Assembly (NCBI RefSeq): GCF_000515415.1
Contig: NZ_KI911783.1
Span: 3,400,392 to 3,464,391 of the forward strand
Reading direction: 5' to 3'
Length of the DNA stretch: 64,000 bases
Origin: Bradyrhizobium sp. WSM1417
GTDB lineage: Bacteria; Pseudomonadota; Alphaproteobacteria; Rhizobiales; Xanthobacteraceae
The translations under genes and the position numbers were made by a program. The notes below the pieces were generated by a model. That model ran no database searches and was not told the DNA's origin. It worked only from the letters and a program-made list of their open reading frames with translations. Positions 50,387-59,323 of this stretch are shown piece by piece; position 1 is the stretch's first letter; the number at the start of each line of letters is the position of its first letter.

Positions 50387-51580
50387 ATGAACATCGTCAC
50401 CGAACACAAGATTTCGGGCGAACCGATCGACAACAAGGCTCCCAAGCGTCCGGTCCGGCCGGTGCTCTGGTTCATCATCGTCGGCGCGCTTCTCGCCGTG
50501 CTCGTCGGTGGCCTCGTCTGGTTCAATTATTTCCGCGGCCAGATGATCAAGCAGTTCTTCGCCAACAACAAGCCGCCGCCGGTCGCGGTCAGCGCCGCCG
50601 AGGCGAAGTCCGAGGTGGTGCCGAACCTGCTGACGGCCGTCGGCGGGCTGTCCGCCGTGCACCAGGTCGACGTCAGCGCCGACGTCAACGGCCGCGTCAC
50701 CGAGATCAAGTTCGAGCCGGGCACGCATGTCGAGGCCGGCACGCCGCTGGTGCAGATGTTCGACGCGCCGGAGCAGGGCGACCTCGCCAATTACAAGGCG
50801 CAGTCCACCGTCGCGCAGCTGTCGCTTGACCGCGCCAAGCAACTGGCGTCGCGCCAGTTCGGCCCGCAGGCAACCGTCGATCAAGCGCAGGCTGCCTACG
50901 ACCAGGCAATGGCCGGGATCGCCAAGACCGAAGCGTTGATCTCCCAGAAGCTGGTCCGCGCGCCGTTCGCCGGCGATCTCGGCGTCCGCAAGGTCGAGGT
51001 CGGCCAGTATCTGACCGCCGGCACGGCTATCGTTTCGCTGACGGATCTGTCGGAGCTGTGGGCCAACTTCACGGTGACGGAAAAGGACTCGGGCAACCTC
51101 AAGGTCGGTCAGCCGGTCCGGTTGAAGGTCGACGCCTATCCGGGCCGCACCTTCGACGCCAAGATCACCACGATCGAGCCGCAGATCTCGGCCGACACCC
51201 GCAATATCCGCGTGCAGGCGACCATCTCCAATCCGGAGAAGATCCTGAAGCCCGGTATGTTCGTGACCACCACGGTGGTGCTGCCGGACAAGCCGGCCGT
51301 GGTCACCGTGCCGGAGACGGCGGTCGACTACACGCTGTACGGCGACTCGGTGTTCGTGATCACCGAGAAGAAGGAAGCTGACGGCAAGACCAGCCTGAGT
51401 GCGGTGCGCACTTTCGTGCAGACCGGCAACCGGGTCGAAGGCCGCGTCGAAATCGTCAAGGGCGTGAAGCCGGGCGACAAGGTCGTCGCCGTCGGCCAGC
51501 TCAAGCTGCAATCGGGCGCGGCGGTGTCGATTTCGACCGACCCGGCTCCGCAGATCCCGGCGCAGCCGCCGCGCTACTGA
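50387..51580 (+). CDS. RND efflux periplasmic adaptor (MFP) subunit
   Basis: A 397-residue membrane-fusion protein. An N-terminal anchor helix (about 26-47, PVLWFIIVGALLAVLVGGLVWF) follows a 25-residue cytoplasmic tail. The lipoyl/barrel-sandwich half-motifs are GRVTEIKFEPGTHVEAGTPLVQM and LVRAPFAGDLGVRKVEVGQYLTAG, flanking a short coiled-coil region (about 120-180). It links the RND pump to an outer-membrane channel that is not in the window. ATG 50387 lies one base after the TetR stop. Confidence 0.9.
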   Translation: MNIVTEHKISGEPIDNKAPKRPVRPVLWFIIVGALLAVLVGGLVWFNYFRGQMIKQFFANNKPPPVAVSAAEAKSEVVPNLLTAVGGLSAVHQVDVSADVNGRVTEIKFEPGTHVEAGTPLVQMFDAPEQGDLANYKAQSTVAQLSLDRAKQLASRQFGPQATVDQAQAAYDQAMAGIAKTEALISQKLVRAPFAGDLGVRKVEVGQYLTAGTAIVSLTDLSELWANFTVTEKDSGNLKVGQPVRLKVDAYPGRTFDAKITTIEPQISADTRNIRVQATISNPEKILKPGMFVTTTVVLPDKPAVVTVPETAVDYTLYGDSVFVITEKKEADGKTSLSAVRTFVQTGNRVEGRVEIVKGVKPGDKVVAVGQLKLQSGAAVSISTDPAPQIPAQPPRY

Positions 51581-51596
51581 CATCGTACACGTTGCA

Positions 51597-51623
51597 GCAT
51601 GATCCGGCACGGCCGGGTCATGC
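51597..51623 (+). other. Intercistronic hairpin between adaptor and pump genes
   Basis: GCATGATCCGG (51597-51607) pairs with 51613-51623 over 11 positions, one a G-T wobble, with loop CACGG. It may balance the expression of the two subunits. Confidence 0.5.
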
Positions 51624-51656
51624 GCTTTGCAAGTCAAAGAAATCGAGATCGCCGCG

Positions 51657-54600
51657 ATGCGCTTTACTGATATTTTCATCAAACGCCCGGTCCTGTCGGT
51701 CGTCGTCAGCCTGCTGATCCTGCTGATCGGCCTGCGCGCGGCGACGACGCTGCCGATCCGGCAATATCCGAAGCTGTCGAACACGGTCATCAACATCACG
51801 ACCGTCTATCCGGGCGCGTCCGCGGACCTGATCCAGGGCTTCATCACCACACCGATCGAGCAGGCGGTCGCCTCGGCCGAAGGCGTCGACTACATCACCT
51901 CGTCCTCGGTGCTCGGCACCTCGACGATCCAGGTCTACATCAAGCTGAATTTCGATCCGAACCAGGCGCTGACCGAGGTTCTGGCCAAGACGAACTCGGT
52001 CAAATATCTGATCCCGAAGGAATCCAACGATCCGATCGTCACCAAGACCACGGGCCAGACCACGGCCGTGATGTATCTCGGATTCTCGTCAGAAGAGCTG
52101 TCGGGCTCGGCGATCTCCGACTATCTGACGCGCGTTGTGCAGCCGGTGCTGTCGACCGTCGACGGCGTGGCCTCCGCCGACATTCTCGGCGGCCAGACCT
52201 TTGCGATGCGGCTGTGGCTTGATCCCCTGAAGATGGCCGGCCGCAACGTGTCGCCTGCGGATGTCGCGACCGCGATCACAGCCAACAACTTCCAGTCCGC
52301 GGCGGGGCAGACCAAGGGCTATCTCATCGTCTCGAACGTCTCGACGAATACGGGCCTGACCGACGTCAACCAGTTCAAGAAGATGATCGTCAAGGCCAAG
52401 GACGGCGGCTTCGTGCGGATGGAGGACATTGCCACCGTTGAGCTTGCGGCCCAGAGCACGGACGCGAGCGTCGCCTTCAACGGCGAGCACGCCATCTTCA
52501 TCGGTGTGCAGGCAACGCCGCAGGGCAACCCGCTGACGCTGGTCAAGGGCGTGCGGGCGCTGTTCCCCGAACTCGAGCGCAATCTGCCGCCGTCGATGAA
52601 GATGAAGGTCGCCTACGATTCGACCAAGTTCATCCAATCCTCGATCGACGAGGTCGAGAAGACGCTGGGTGAAGCCGTGATCATCGTGATCGTGGTGATC
52701 TTCCTGTTCCTGGCGTCGTTCCGTTCGGTGATCATTCCCGTCGTCACCATCCCGCTGTCGATGATCGGCGTCTGCACGCTGATGCTGGCGCTGGGCTTCA
52801 GCTTCAACCTGTTGACCCTGCTCGCGATGGTGCTCGCGATCGGCCTCGTGGTCGACGACGCCATCGTCGTGGTGGAAAACATCCATCGCCATCTGGAGGA
52901 AGGGAAAACGCCGGTCCAGGCGTCGCTGGAAGGCGCGCGCGAAATCGTGGGTCCCGTCGTCTCGATGACCATCACGCTCGCGGCCGTGTACGCGCCGATC
53001 GGTTTCCTCGGCGGCCTGACCGGCTCGCTGTTCCGCGAATTCGCCTTCACGCTTGCGGGCTCGGTGATCGTGTCCGGCGTGATCGCGCTGACGCTGTCGC
53101 CGATGATGTGCTCGGTGCTGCTGAAGAACACCGAAGAGGGACGCTTCGCCAAGCTCGTCAACAAGGTGTTTGGCGCGCTGACGCGGTGGTACGGGCGCAG
53201 GCTCGACCGCTCGCTCGACTACAAGGCCATCACCGGCCTGTTTGCGGTGACCATCCTCGGGCTCGTCGGCTTCCTCTACATGCACACGTCGAAGGAGCTG
53301 GCGCCTGAGGAAGACCAGGGCATCGTGTTCGCGGTGACCAAGGCGCCGAAATACGCCAACATCGACTACGTCGACTTTTACGGCGAGAAGCTCGACAAGG
53401 AATTCCAGAAATTCCCCGAGACCGATCTGCGCTTCGTGCTGAACGGCATCAACGGCCCGCAGGGCGGTATCGCCGGCATGCTGCTCAAGCCCTGGGAGGA
53501 GCGCAAGCGCTCGTCGATCCAGCTGAAGTCGCTGGTGCAGGCCGAGCTTTCCAAGATCGAGGGCGTGCAGGCGTTCGCGTTCAACCTGCCGCCGCTGCCG
53601 GGCGGCCCGGGCGGCCTCCCGGTGCAGATGGTGATCAACTCCACTGCCAGCTTCCAGACTGTCTACGAACAGATGGAGAAGCTGAAGGCTGCCGCCCGCA
53701 AGAGCGGAATGTTCATCGTCTCCGACAGCGACCTTGCCTACAACCAGCCGAACGTGAAGGTGACGATCAACCGCACCAAGGCGCAGGATCTCGGCGTCAG
53801 TATGCAGAACCTCGGCAGCTCGCTCGCGGTGCTGCTCGGCGGCAACTACATCAACCGCTTCAACCTCGAGGGCCGTTCCTATCAGGTCATCCCGCAAGTG
53901 CCGCGCGGCAAGCGGCTCTCGCCGGAATCGCTCGCCGGCTACTACGTGACGACCAACACCGGCCAGCAGCTTCCCCTGTCGACGGTGGTGTCGATCGAGA
54001 CCAAGACCGAGCCGAATTCGCTGACCCATTACAATCAGCTCAACTCGGCGACCTTCTCGGCGGTGCCGATGCCCGGCGTGACGGTCGGTGCGGCGGTCGA
54101 CTTCCTCGAGAGCGAGGCCAAAAACCTGCCGCAAGGTTTCAGCCATGATTATCTCGCTGACAGCAGGCAATATGTGCAGGAAGGCAACCAGCTCGCGATC
54201 ACCTTCGGCTTCGCGCTAATCATCATCTTTCTGGTGCTGGCGGCACAGTTCGAGAGCTTGCGCGATCCGCTGGTCATCATGATCTCGGTGCCGATGGCGA
54301 TCGTGGGCGCGTTGATCCCGCTGTTCTTCGGCGTGGCGACGATGAACATCTACACCCAGGTCGGCCTGCTGACCTTGGTGGGCCTGATCACCAAGCACGG
54401 CATCCTGATGGTGGAGTTCGCCAACGAGCTCCAGATCAACGAGCGGCTCGACCGCCGCTCGGCGATCGAAATGTCGGCCCGCATTCGTCTGCGGCCGATC
54501 CTGATGACCACGGCCGCGATGGTGACGGGCCTGATCCCGCTGCTGACCGCGACCGGCGCGGGCGCGGCCAGCCGCTTCTCGATCGGTCTGGTGGTCGTCG

Positions 54601-54752
54601 CCGGTATGTCGATCGGCACGCTGTTCACGCTGTTCGTGCTGCCGGCGGTCTACGTGGTGCTGGCGACCGACCATCGCGCGGCGGCCGATTCCGAGCGGAA
54701 CAAGCAGGTCAACGACCTCGACCTCGGCTCCAAGGCGCTGCGGCCGACCTGA
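51657..54752 (+). CDS. RND-family multidrug efflux pump (HAE1 type)
   Basis: A 1031-residue inner-membrane RND transporter with 12 helices and two large periplasmic loops. It starts with MRFTDIFIKRPVLSVVVS, typical of AcrB/MexB-like pumps. The proton-relay Asp pair is in GLVVDDAIVVVENIHRH, and FEPVVSMTITLAAVYAPIGF-like and LTLVGLITKHGILMVEFAN segments mark helices 5 and 10. The start is ATG 51657; an upstream in-frame TTG lacks support. It should expel hydrophobic compounds using proton flow. A strong terminator follows. Confidence 0.93.
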   Translation: MRFTDIFIKRPVLSVVVSLLILLIGLRAATTLPIRQYPKLSNTVINITTVYPGASADLIQGFITTPIEQAVASAEGVDYITSSSVLGTSTIQVYIKLNFDPNQALTEVLAKTNSVKYLIPKESNDPIVTKTTGQTTAVMYLGFSSEELSGSAISDYLTRVVQPVLSTVDGVASADILGGQTFAMRLWLDPLKMAGRNVSPADVATAITANNFQSAAGQTKGYLIVSNVSTNTGLTDVNQFKKMIVKAKDGGFVRMEDIATVELAAQSTDASVAFNGEHAIFIGVQATPQGNPLTLVKGVRALFPELERNLPPSMKMKVAYDSTKFIQSSIDEVEKTLGEAVIIVIVVIFLFLASFRSVIIPVVTIPLSMIGVCTLMLALGFSFNLLTLLAMVLAIGLVVDDAIVVVENIHRHLEEGKTPVQASLEGAREIVGPVVSMTITLAAVYAPIGFLGGLTGSLFREFAFTLAGSVIVSGVIALTLSPMMCSVLLKNTEEGRFAKLVNKVFGALTRWYGRRLDRSLDYKAITGLFAVTILGLVGFLYMHTSKELAPEEDQGIVFAVTKAPKYANIDYVDFYGEKLDKEFQKFPETDLRFVLNGINGPQGGIAGMLLKPWEERKRSSIQLKSLVQAELSKIEGVQAFAFNLPPLPGGPGGLPVQMVINSTASFQTVYEQMEKLKAAARKSGMFIVSDSDLAYNQPNVKVTINRTKAQDLGVSMQNLGSSLAVLLGGNYINRFNLEGRSYQVIPQVPRGKRLSPESLAGYYVTTNTGQQLPLSTVVSIETKTEPNSLTHYNQLNSATFSAVPMPGVTVGAAVDFLESEAKNLPQGFSHDYLADSRQYVQEGNQLAITFGFALIIIFLVLAAQFESLRDPLVIMISVPMAIVGALIPLFFGVATMNIYTQVGLLTLVGLITKHGILMVEFANELQINERLDRRSAIEMSARIRLRPILMTTAAMVTGLIPLLTATGAGAASRFSIGLVVVAGMSIGTLFTLFVLPAVYVVLATDHRAAADSERNKQVNDLDLGSKALRPT

Positions 54753-54774
54753 GGCCGCAAATCAAGGAACCCGA

Positions 54775-54807
54775 GGGCGGCAGCGGCCAATCCGCTGCCG
54801 CCCTTTT
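54775..54807 (+). terminator. Rho-independent terminator of the RND efflux operon
   Basis: GGGCGGCAGCGG (54775-54786) pairs perfectly with 54792-54803 around CCAAT, followed by TTTT. Confidence 0.9.
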
Positions 54808-54885
54808 CTATTGCCTCCGGCGCGTCGGCTAGCCTTTCCCCGCTCGCGAGAGACAAGGTCCGGTCTTCTTGCTAGGTTCGGCGGG

Positions 54886-56934
54886 ATGAGCCTTTCCCTC
54901 CACCCCGACACCCCGCAAGCCAGGACGCTGCCAAGCGCAGCGCCGGTTGCCGTCGCGTCCGGCACGACGCCAGGGCAGGGGATCAAGAGCCGGCTCTTCA
55001 CCAAATATGTCGCGCTGTTCGTGGCTGTCGTCGCGATCGCGCTGCTGGCGAACGGGCTGTTCGAGGTCTTCTTCTATTATCGCGAGCACAAGGCCGCGCT
55101 GATCCGGGTTCAGCATGAACAGGCCGAGGCGGCCGCGGCCAAGATCGGCCAGTTCGTCAAGGAGATCGAGAGCCAGCTCGGCTGGACCACGCAGCTGCCG
55201 TGGTCGGCGGGCTCGATCGAGCAGCGCCGGTTCGATGCGCTGCGGCTGCTGCGCCAGGTCCCTGCGGTCACTGAGCTCGCCCAGGTCGATGCGACCGGCA
55301 GGGAGCGGCTGCGGGTCTCGCGGCTCGCTATGGACGCGATCGACAGCGGCATCGACCTGTCGGACGATCCGAAGTTCACCGAGGCGCTCGCGCACAAGGT
55401 TTTTTACGGGCCGGTCTATTTCCGCAGGGAGTCCGAGCCGTACATGACCCTGGCGCAGACGGGGTCGCGCAAGGATGCCGGCGTCAGCATCGCGGAGGTT
55501 AATCTCAAGCTAATCTGGGACGTTGTGTCCCAGATCAAGGTCGGCGAGCATGGACACGCCTACGTGGTCGGTCCGGAAGGACGTCTGATCGCGCACCCCG
55601 ATATCAGCCTGGTCCTGCGCAACACCGACATGTCTGGTCTCACCCAGGTGCGCGCCGCACTTGCCGGAGGCAGCGCCGCGCTCGACGCGCTTTCCGAAGC
55701 GCGCAATCTCCAGGGACAGAAGGTGCTGACGGCGTCGGCCCCGATCGCGCCGCTGCACTGGACCATGTTCGTCGAGCTCCCGGTCGAGGAGGCCTATGCG
55801 GCGCTCTATGCCGCGTTGGAACGGCTTGCATTCGTGCTGCTCGCGGCGTCGATCTTCGCGGTGCTTGCCGGGATATTCCTCGCGCGCCGCATGGTCGGGC
55901 CGATCCAGGCGCTGCGGCGCGGCGCCGAGCGCATCGGCAGCGGCGATTTCTCCCAGCGCATCTCGATCAGGACCGGTGACGAGCTCGAAGGGCTCGCCGA
56001 CCAGTTCAACCACATGGGCGAGCGCCTGCAGGAATCGTATACAGACCTCGAGAACAAGGTGGAGCAGCGGACCGCCGAACTCCGCCAGTCCCTCAACGAT
56101 CTTCGCACCGCGCAGGACCGCCTGATCCAGACCGAGAAGCTCGCGTCCCTCGGCCAGCTCACGGCGGGGATCGCACACGAGATCAAGAACCCGCTCAATT
56201 TCGTCAACAATTTCTCGGCGGTGTCGACCGAGCTGATCGACGAGCTCAACGAGGCCTTGCAAGCGGCCTCGCTCGACGGCACGACAAAAGAGGAGGTCGA
56301 CGAGCTGACCGGCATGCTCAAGAGCAACCTCGAAAAAGTGGTGCAGCATGGCAAGCGCGCCGATTCCATCGTCAGGAACATGCTGCTGCATTCGCGCGAG
56401 GGCTCCGGCGAGCATCGCCCCAGCGATATCAACGCGATCCTGGAGGAGAGCCTTAATCTCGCCTACCACGGCGCACGTGCCGAACGGCCCGGCTTCAACG
56501 TCACGATCGAGCGCGGCTTCGACCCGGCCGCAGGCATGGTCGATGTCTATCCGCAGGAGATTACGCGCGTCTTCCTCAATCTGATCTCGAACGGCTTCTA
56601 CGCCACTGCTCAGCGGAAGGAGAGCGCCGCAGACGCCTTCGAGCCCACCCTGCGCGCGGCAACCAGAACTTTCGGCGACAGGGTCGAGATCCGCATTCGC
56701 GACAACGGCACCGGCATCCCGTCCGAGGTGAAGGAGAAGATGTTCAATCCCTTCTTCACCACCAAGCCGGCCGGCGAGGGCACCGGGCTCGGCCTTTCCA
56801 TGAGCCATGACATCGTCGTGAATCAACACGGCGGCACGATTGACGTGAACACCGAGCCCGGTGTGTTCACCGAATTCATCATCACCCTGCCGCGCATGAT
56901 GGCGGCGGGCGACACTTCCGGAGGCAAGAGTTGA
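54886..56934 (+). CDS. Membrane sensor histidine kinase (Cache-HAMP-HisKA-HATPase)
   Basis: A 682-residue kinase. A first membrane helix (about 43-66) precedes a periplasmic Cache-like sensor (about 67-310, with a second half around HGHAYVVGPEGRLIAHPD). A second membrane helix (about 315-337), a HAMP domain (about 340-395) and a coiled coil follow. HisKA has the phospho-acceptor His in LTAGIAHEIKNPLNFVNNFSAV, and HATPase shows NLISNGFYAT, DNGTGIP and GEGTGLGLSMSHDIV. I start at ATG 54886 with GGCGGG upstream. Its two downstream receivers overlap head to tail, so they are the likely phosphorylation targets. Confidence 0.9.
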   Translation: MSLSLHPDTPQARTLPSAAPVAVASGTTPGQGIKSRLFTKYVALFVAVVAIALLANGLFEVFFYYREHKAALIRVQHEQAEAAAAKIGQFVKEIESQLGWTTQLPWSAGSIEQRRFDALRLLRQVPAVTELAQVDATGRERLRVSRLAMDAIDSGIDLSDDPKFTEALAHKVFYGPVYFRRESEPYMTLAQTGSRKDAGVSIAEVNLKLIWDVVSQIKVGEHGHAYVVGPEGRLIAHPDISLVLRNTDMSGLTQVRAALAGGSAALDALSEARNLQGQKVLTASAPIAPLHWTMFVELPVEEAYAALYAALERLAFVLLAASIFAVLAGIFLARRMVGPIQALRRGAERIGSGDFSQRISIRTGDELEGLADQFNHMGERLQESYTDLENKVEQRTAELRQSLNDLRTAQDRLIQTEKLASLGQLTAGIAHEIKNPLNFVNNFSAVSTELIDELNEALQAASLDGTTKEEVDELTGMLKSNLEKVVQHGKRADSIVRNMLLHSREGSGEHRPSDINAILEESLNLAYHGARAERPGFNVTIERGFDPAAGMVDVYPQEITRVFLNLISNGFYATAQRKESAADAFEPTLRAATRTFGDRVEIRIRDNGTGIPSEVKEKMFNPFFTTKPAGEGTGLGLSMSHDIVVNQHGGTIDVNTEPGVFTEFIITLPRMMAAGDTSGGKS

Positions 56935-57320
56935 ACGTTTACATCCTGGTCGTCGATGACGAGCCCGACGTCGAGGCGCTGTTCCGGCAGCAGTTCCGGC
57001 GCGATTTGCGTGCCGGCCGCTTCCAGATGGAATTCGCGCCGTCCGCACCCGATGCGCTGAAGCTCGCCGCCGAGGTTCGCGATCCCTCGTTGATCCTGAT
57101 CCTGTCCGACATCAACATGCCCGGCATGAGCGGGCTCGACATGCTGCCGAAGGTGCGTGATGCGCATCCGGACGTTCCCGTCATCATGATCACCGCCTAC
57201 GGCGACGCCGAGACGCGCCGGAAGGCGATCGAGCGCGGCGCAGTCGGACTTCTCACCAAGCCGATCGATTTCGCGCTGCTGCGGCAGGAAATCGACACGA
57301 GGCTCGGGCAAGCTGCATGA
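56931..57320 (+). CDS. Single-domain response regulator (receiver)
   Basis: A 129-residue stand-alone receiver. The acidic pocket is VVDDEPDVE, the phospho-site Asp is in LILSDINMPGMSG, the Thr is in MITAYGD and the Lys in LLTKPIDF. It has no output domain and may act as a phospho-relay or by protein contact. It starts at TTG 56931 in a TTGA overlap with the kinase stop, with GGAGG upstream. Its stop overlaps the next start. Confidence 0.88.
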   Translation: MNVYILVVDDEPDVEALFRQQFRRDLRAGRFQMEFAPSAPDALKLAAEVRDPSLILILSDINMPGMSGLDMLPKVRDAHPDVPVIMITAYGDAETRRKAIERGAVGLLTKPIDFALLRQEIDTRLGQAA

Positions 57321-58567
57321 CCGCGACCATCCTTTTCGTCGACGACGAGCCGGATCTCGAGGCGTTGGTCCTGCAAAAATTCCGCAGGCAGATTCGCGAC
57401 GGGTCGGTGACGATCATGTTCGCGCGCGACGGCCTCGAAGCGCTGCAGTCGCTCGAGCAGAACCCGCATGTCGACATGGTGGTCTCCGACATCAACATGC
57501 CCAGGATGGACGGGCTGTCGCTGCTGGCGAAGCTCCAGGAAGCCGAAGACAAGAAGTCCACCATCATCGTCTCGGCCTATGGCGACATGAGTAATATCCG
57601 CACGGCGATGAACCGCGGTGCATTCGACTTCCTGACCAAACCGATCGATTTTGCGGACCTGGAGATGACGATCCAGAAGACCATCCGCCACATCGAAATG
57701 CTTCGTGAGGTGCGAGGCCGCCAGGCGGAGGCGGAGCGCGCCCATGCCGCGCTCTCGCGTCATTTCTCGCCCGAGCTCGCCAAGCGTCTGGCGGCCAGCG
57801 GTGAGAGCGAGGGGATCGAAGTGCAGTGGCGCGATGTCGCGACCATCTTCACGGACATTACCGGCTTTACCTCGCTGGTCGAGAGTGCGCCGCCGGAGAC
57901 GCTGGGCGCGCTTCTCAACGAATATGTCGGCGGCATGACAGAAATCGTCTTCGCGCACGAGGGGACTGTTGCAAAGATCATCGGCGATGCAATCCAGGTG
58001 CTCTTCAACGCGCCCGGGGATCAGCCGGACTATGCAACGCGCGCAGTCGCCTGCGCTCACGATCTCGACGCCTGGGCGGAGGACTTTTCCGCGCGTTGGA
58101 AGCCGAGGGGCGTGAATTTCGGCACCACCCGCATCGGCATTCACGCCGGGCCGGCGCTGGTCGGAAATTTCGGCGGCAACCGGTTTTTCGACTACACCGC
58201 TTATGGCGACTCCATCAACATCGCGGCGCGACTGGAAGCCGCGAACAAACATCTAGGCACGCGGATTTGCGTCAGTGCCAGCATCGCCGAGGCGGCTGAG
58301 AATTTTCGGGGGCGTCCCGTCGGGGAGCTGATACTGCGCGGACGCAGCGAACCGTTGCGCGCGTTCGAGCCGCTGACGCCGGCCCAATTCGCTGCGCCGG
58401 AAACGGCGCTGTATTCCGAGGCTTTTGCCAAGATGGAGGCCGGTGATGCCGCGGCCATGCCGGCCTTCGCCGCGCTGGTCGGCATGCATGCCGACGATTC
58501 CCTGGCCGGCTTTCACCTGAAGCGCCTGCTCAACGGCGCCAAGGGCATTCGCATGCAACTGGAATAG
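57317..58567 (+). CDS. Response regulator with class III adenylate/guanylate cyclase output
   Basis: A 416-residue protein. Receiver at about 1-125 (VDDEPDLE, phospho-Asp in VVSDINMPRMDG, Lys in LTKPIDF), a helical linker (about 125-170), and a cyclase homology domain at about 175-355. The metal-binding Asp residues are in IFTDITGFTSLV and KIIGDAIQVLF; YTAYGDSINIAARLEAANK holds the Asn/Arg transition-state residues. It should make cAMP (or cGMP) when phosphorylated by the upstream kinase. Start ATG overlaps the previous stop (ATGA). The stop is followed 9 bases later by the CnbZ-like gene. Confidence 0.9.
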   Translation: MTATILFVDDEPDLEALVLQKFRRQIRDGSVTIMFARDGLEALQSLEQNPHVDMVVSDINMPRMDGLSLLAKLQEAEDKKSTIIVSAYGDMSNIRTAMNRGAFDFLTKPIDFADLEMTIQKTIRHIEMLREVRGRQAEAERAHAALSRHFSPELAKRLAASGESEGIEVQWRDVATIFTDITGFTSLVESAPPETLGALLNEYVGGMTEIVFAHEGTVAKIIGDAIQVLFNAPGDQPDYATRAVACAHDLDAWAEDFSARWKPRGVNFGTTRIGIHAGPALVGNFGGNRFFDYTAYGDSINIAARLEAANKHLGTRICVSASIAEAAENFRGRPVGELILRGRSEPLRAFEPLTPAQFAAPETALYSEAFAKMEAGDAAAMPAFAALVGMHADDSLAGFHLKRLLNGAKGIRMQLE

Positions 58568-58576
58568 GAGTCCGAG

Positions 58577-59323
58577 ATGATTGGTGAATTCTCCGCCGGC
58601 AACTACCGTTTCATTCCATCCGTATTCCAGTATTCGGCCGGTGCGGCCGCAGATGATGGCTATGAGATCGAGCGCGTCCGCTTCGACCGGCTGGTGCCGC
58701 TCGCGGAAGGCTTTGCGCTTGCCGCGAAGTATATTCAGGAGGCGGGGCGGCCGCTGACGGCGTTCTGCGCCTGCGAACTGCGCTCGCCCGCGGCTTTCAG
58801 CGAGGAAGGCTTTCGCGCGTTCAACCTGCACTATGTAAAGACGCTGTCCGAATGGGGCATCTTCGACGGCACCACCAATCCGGTGGCGCGCAGCAATGTC
58901 TGTCCCGAGATCGATCCGCCGGCCGAGCCGTCGTTCTATGCGTTCTCCTTCACGCGGCCGACGAGCTCGAAGACGCCGAGCTTTGTGATTGCCGGCGGCG
59001 CCGAGGCGCGCGAGGGCGGTGGGACCTATGTCGAGCGCACCGTGCGCTACCGCGACCTCAGCCCGGAGGGCCTTCGCGAGAAGGTGCGCTTCACGACGAC
59101 GTCCCAGATGGAGAACAGGATGACGGCCTTCGGCTTCGGCTGGAAGGACACGACCGGCGTGCAGGCCTATTCCGTGCACGATTTCCACCACGCGCTGGTC
59201 GACGAGCTCGTCCGCCGCGGGGCGTTGCGGTCCGGCCTGACTTGGCACTATGCCCGGCCGCCGGTGGTCGATCTCGAATACGAGATGGATTGCCGCCGCG
59301 TGATGCGGGAGACCGTGATCTAG
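58577..59323 (+). CDS. CnbZ-like protein (2-amino-5-chloromuconate deaminase family)
   Basis: A 248-residue soluble protein. From memory of the family, the blocks YRFIPSVFQYSAG, GRPLTAFCACELRSPAAF, NPVARSNVCPEIDPPAEPSFYAFSF and GLTWHYARPPVVDLEYEMD match proteins annotated as CnbZ-like deaminases of aminomuconates; I cannot run the search to confirm. GGAG directly follows the cyclase stop and serves ATG 58577, so the gene seems to be the last of the kinase-receiver-cyclase operon. Its stop codon overlaps that of the convergent peptide-transporter permease. A link between signalling and this enzyme is not explained. Confidence 0.55.
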   Translation: MIGEFSAGNYRFIPSVFQYSAGAAADDGYEIERVRFDRLVPLAEGFALAAKYIQEAGRPLTAFCACELRSPAAFSEEGFRAFNLHYVKTLSEWGIFDGTTNPVARSNVCPEIDPPAEPSFYAFSFTRPTSSKTPSFVIAGGAEAREGGGTYVERTVRYRDLSPEGLREKVRFTTTSQMENRMTAFGFGWKDTTGVQAYSVHDFHHALVDELVRRGALRSGLTWHYARPPVVDLEYEMDCRRVMRETVI

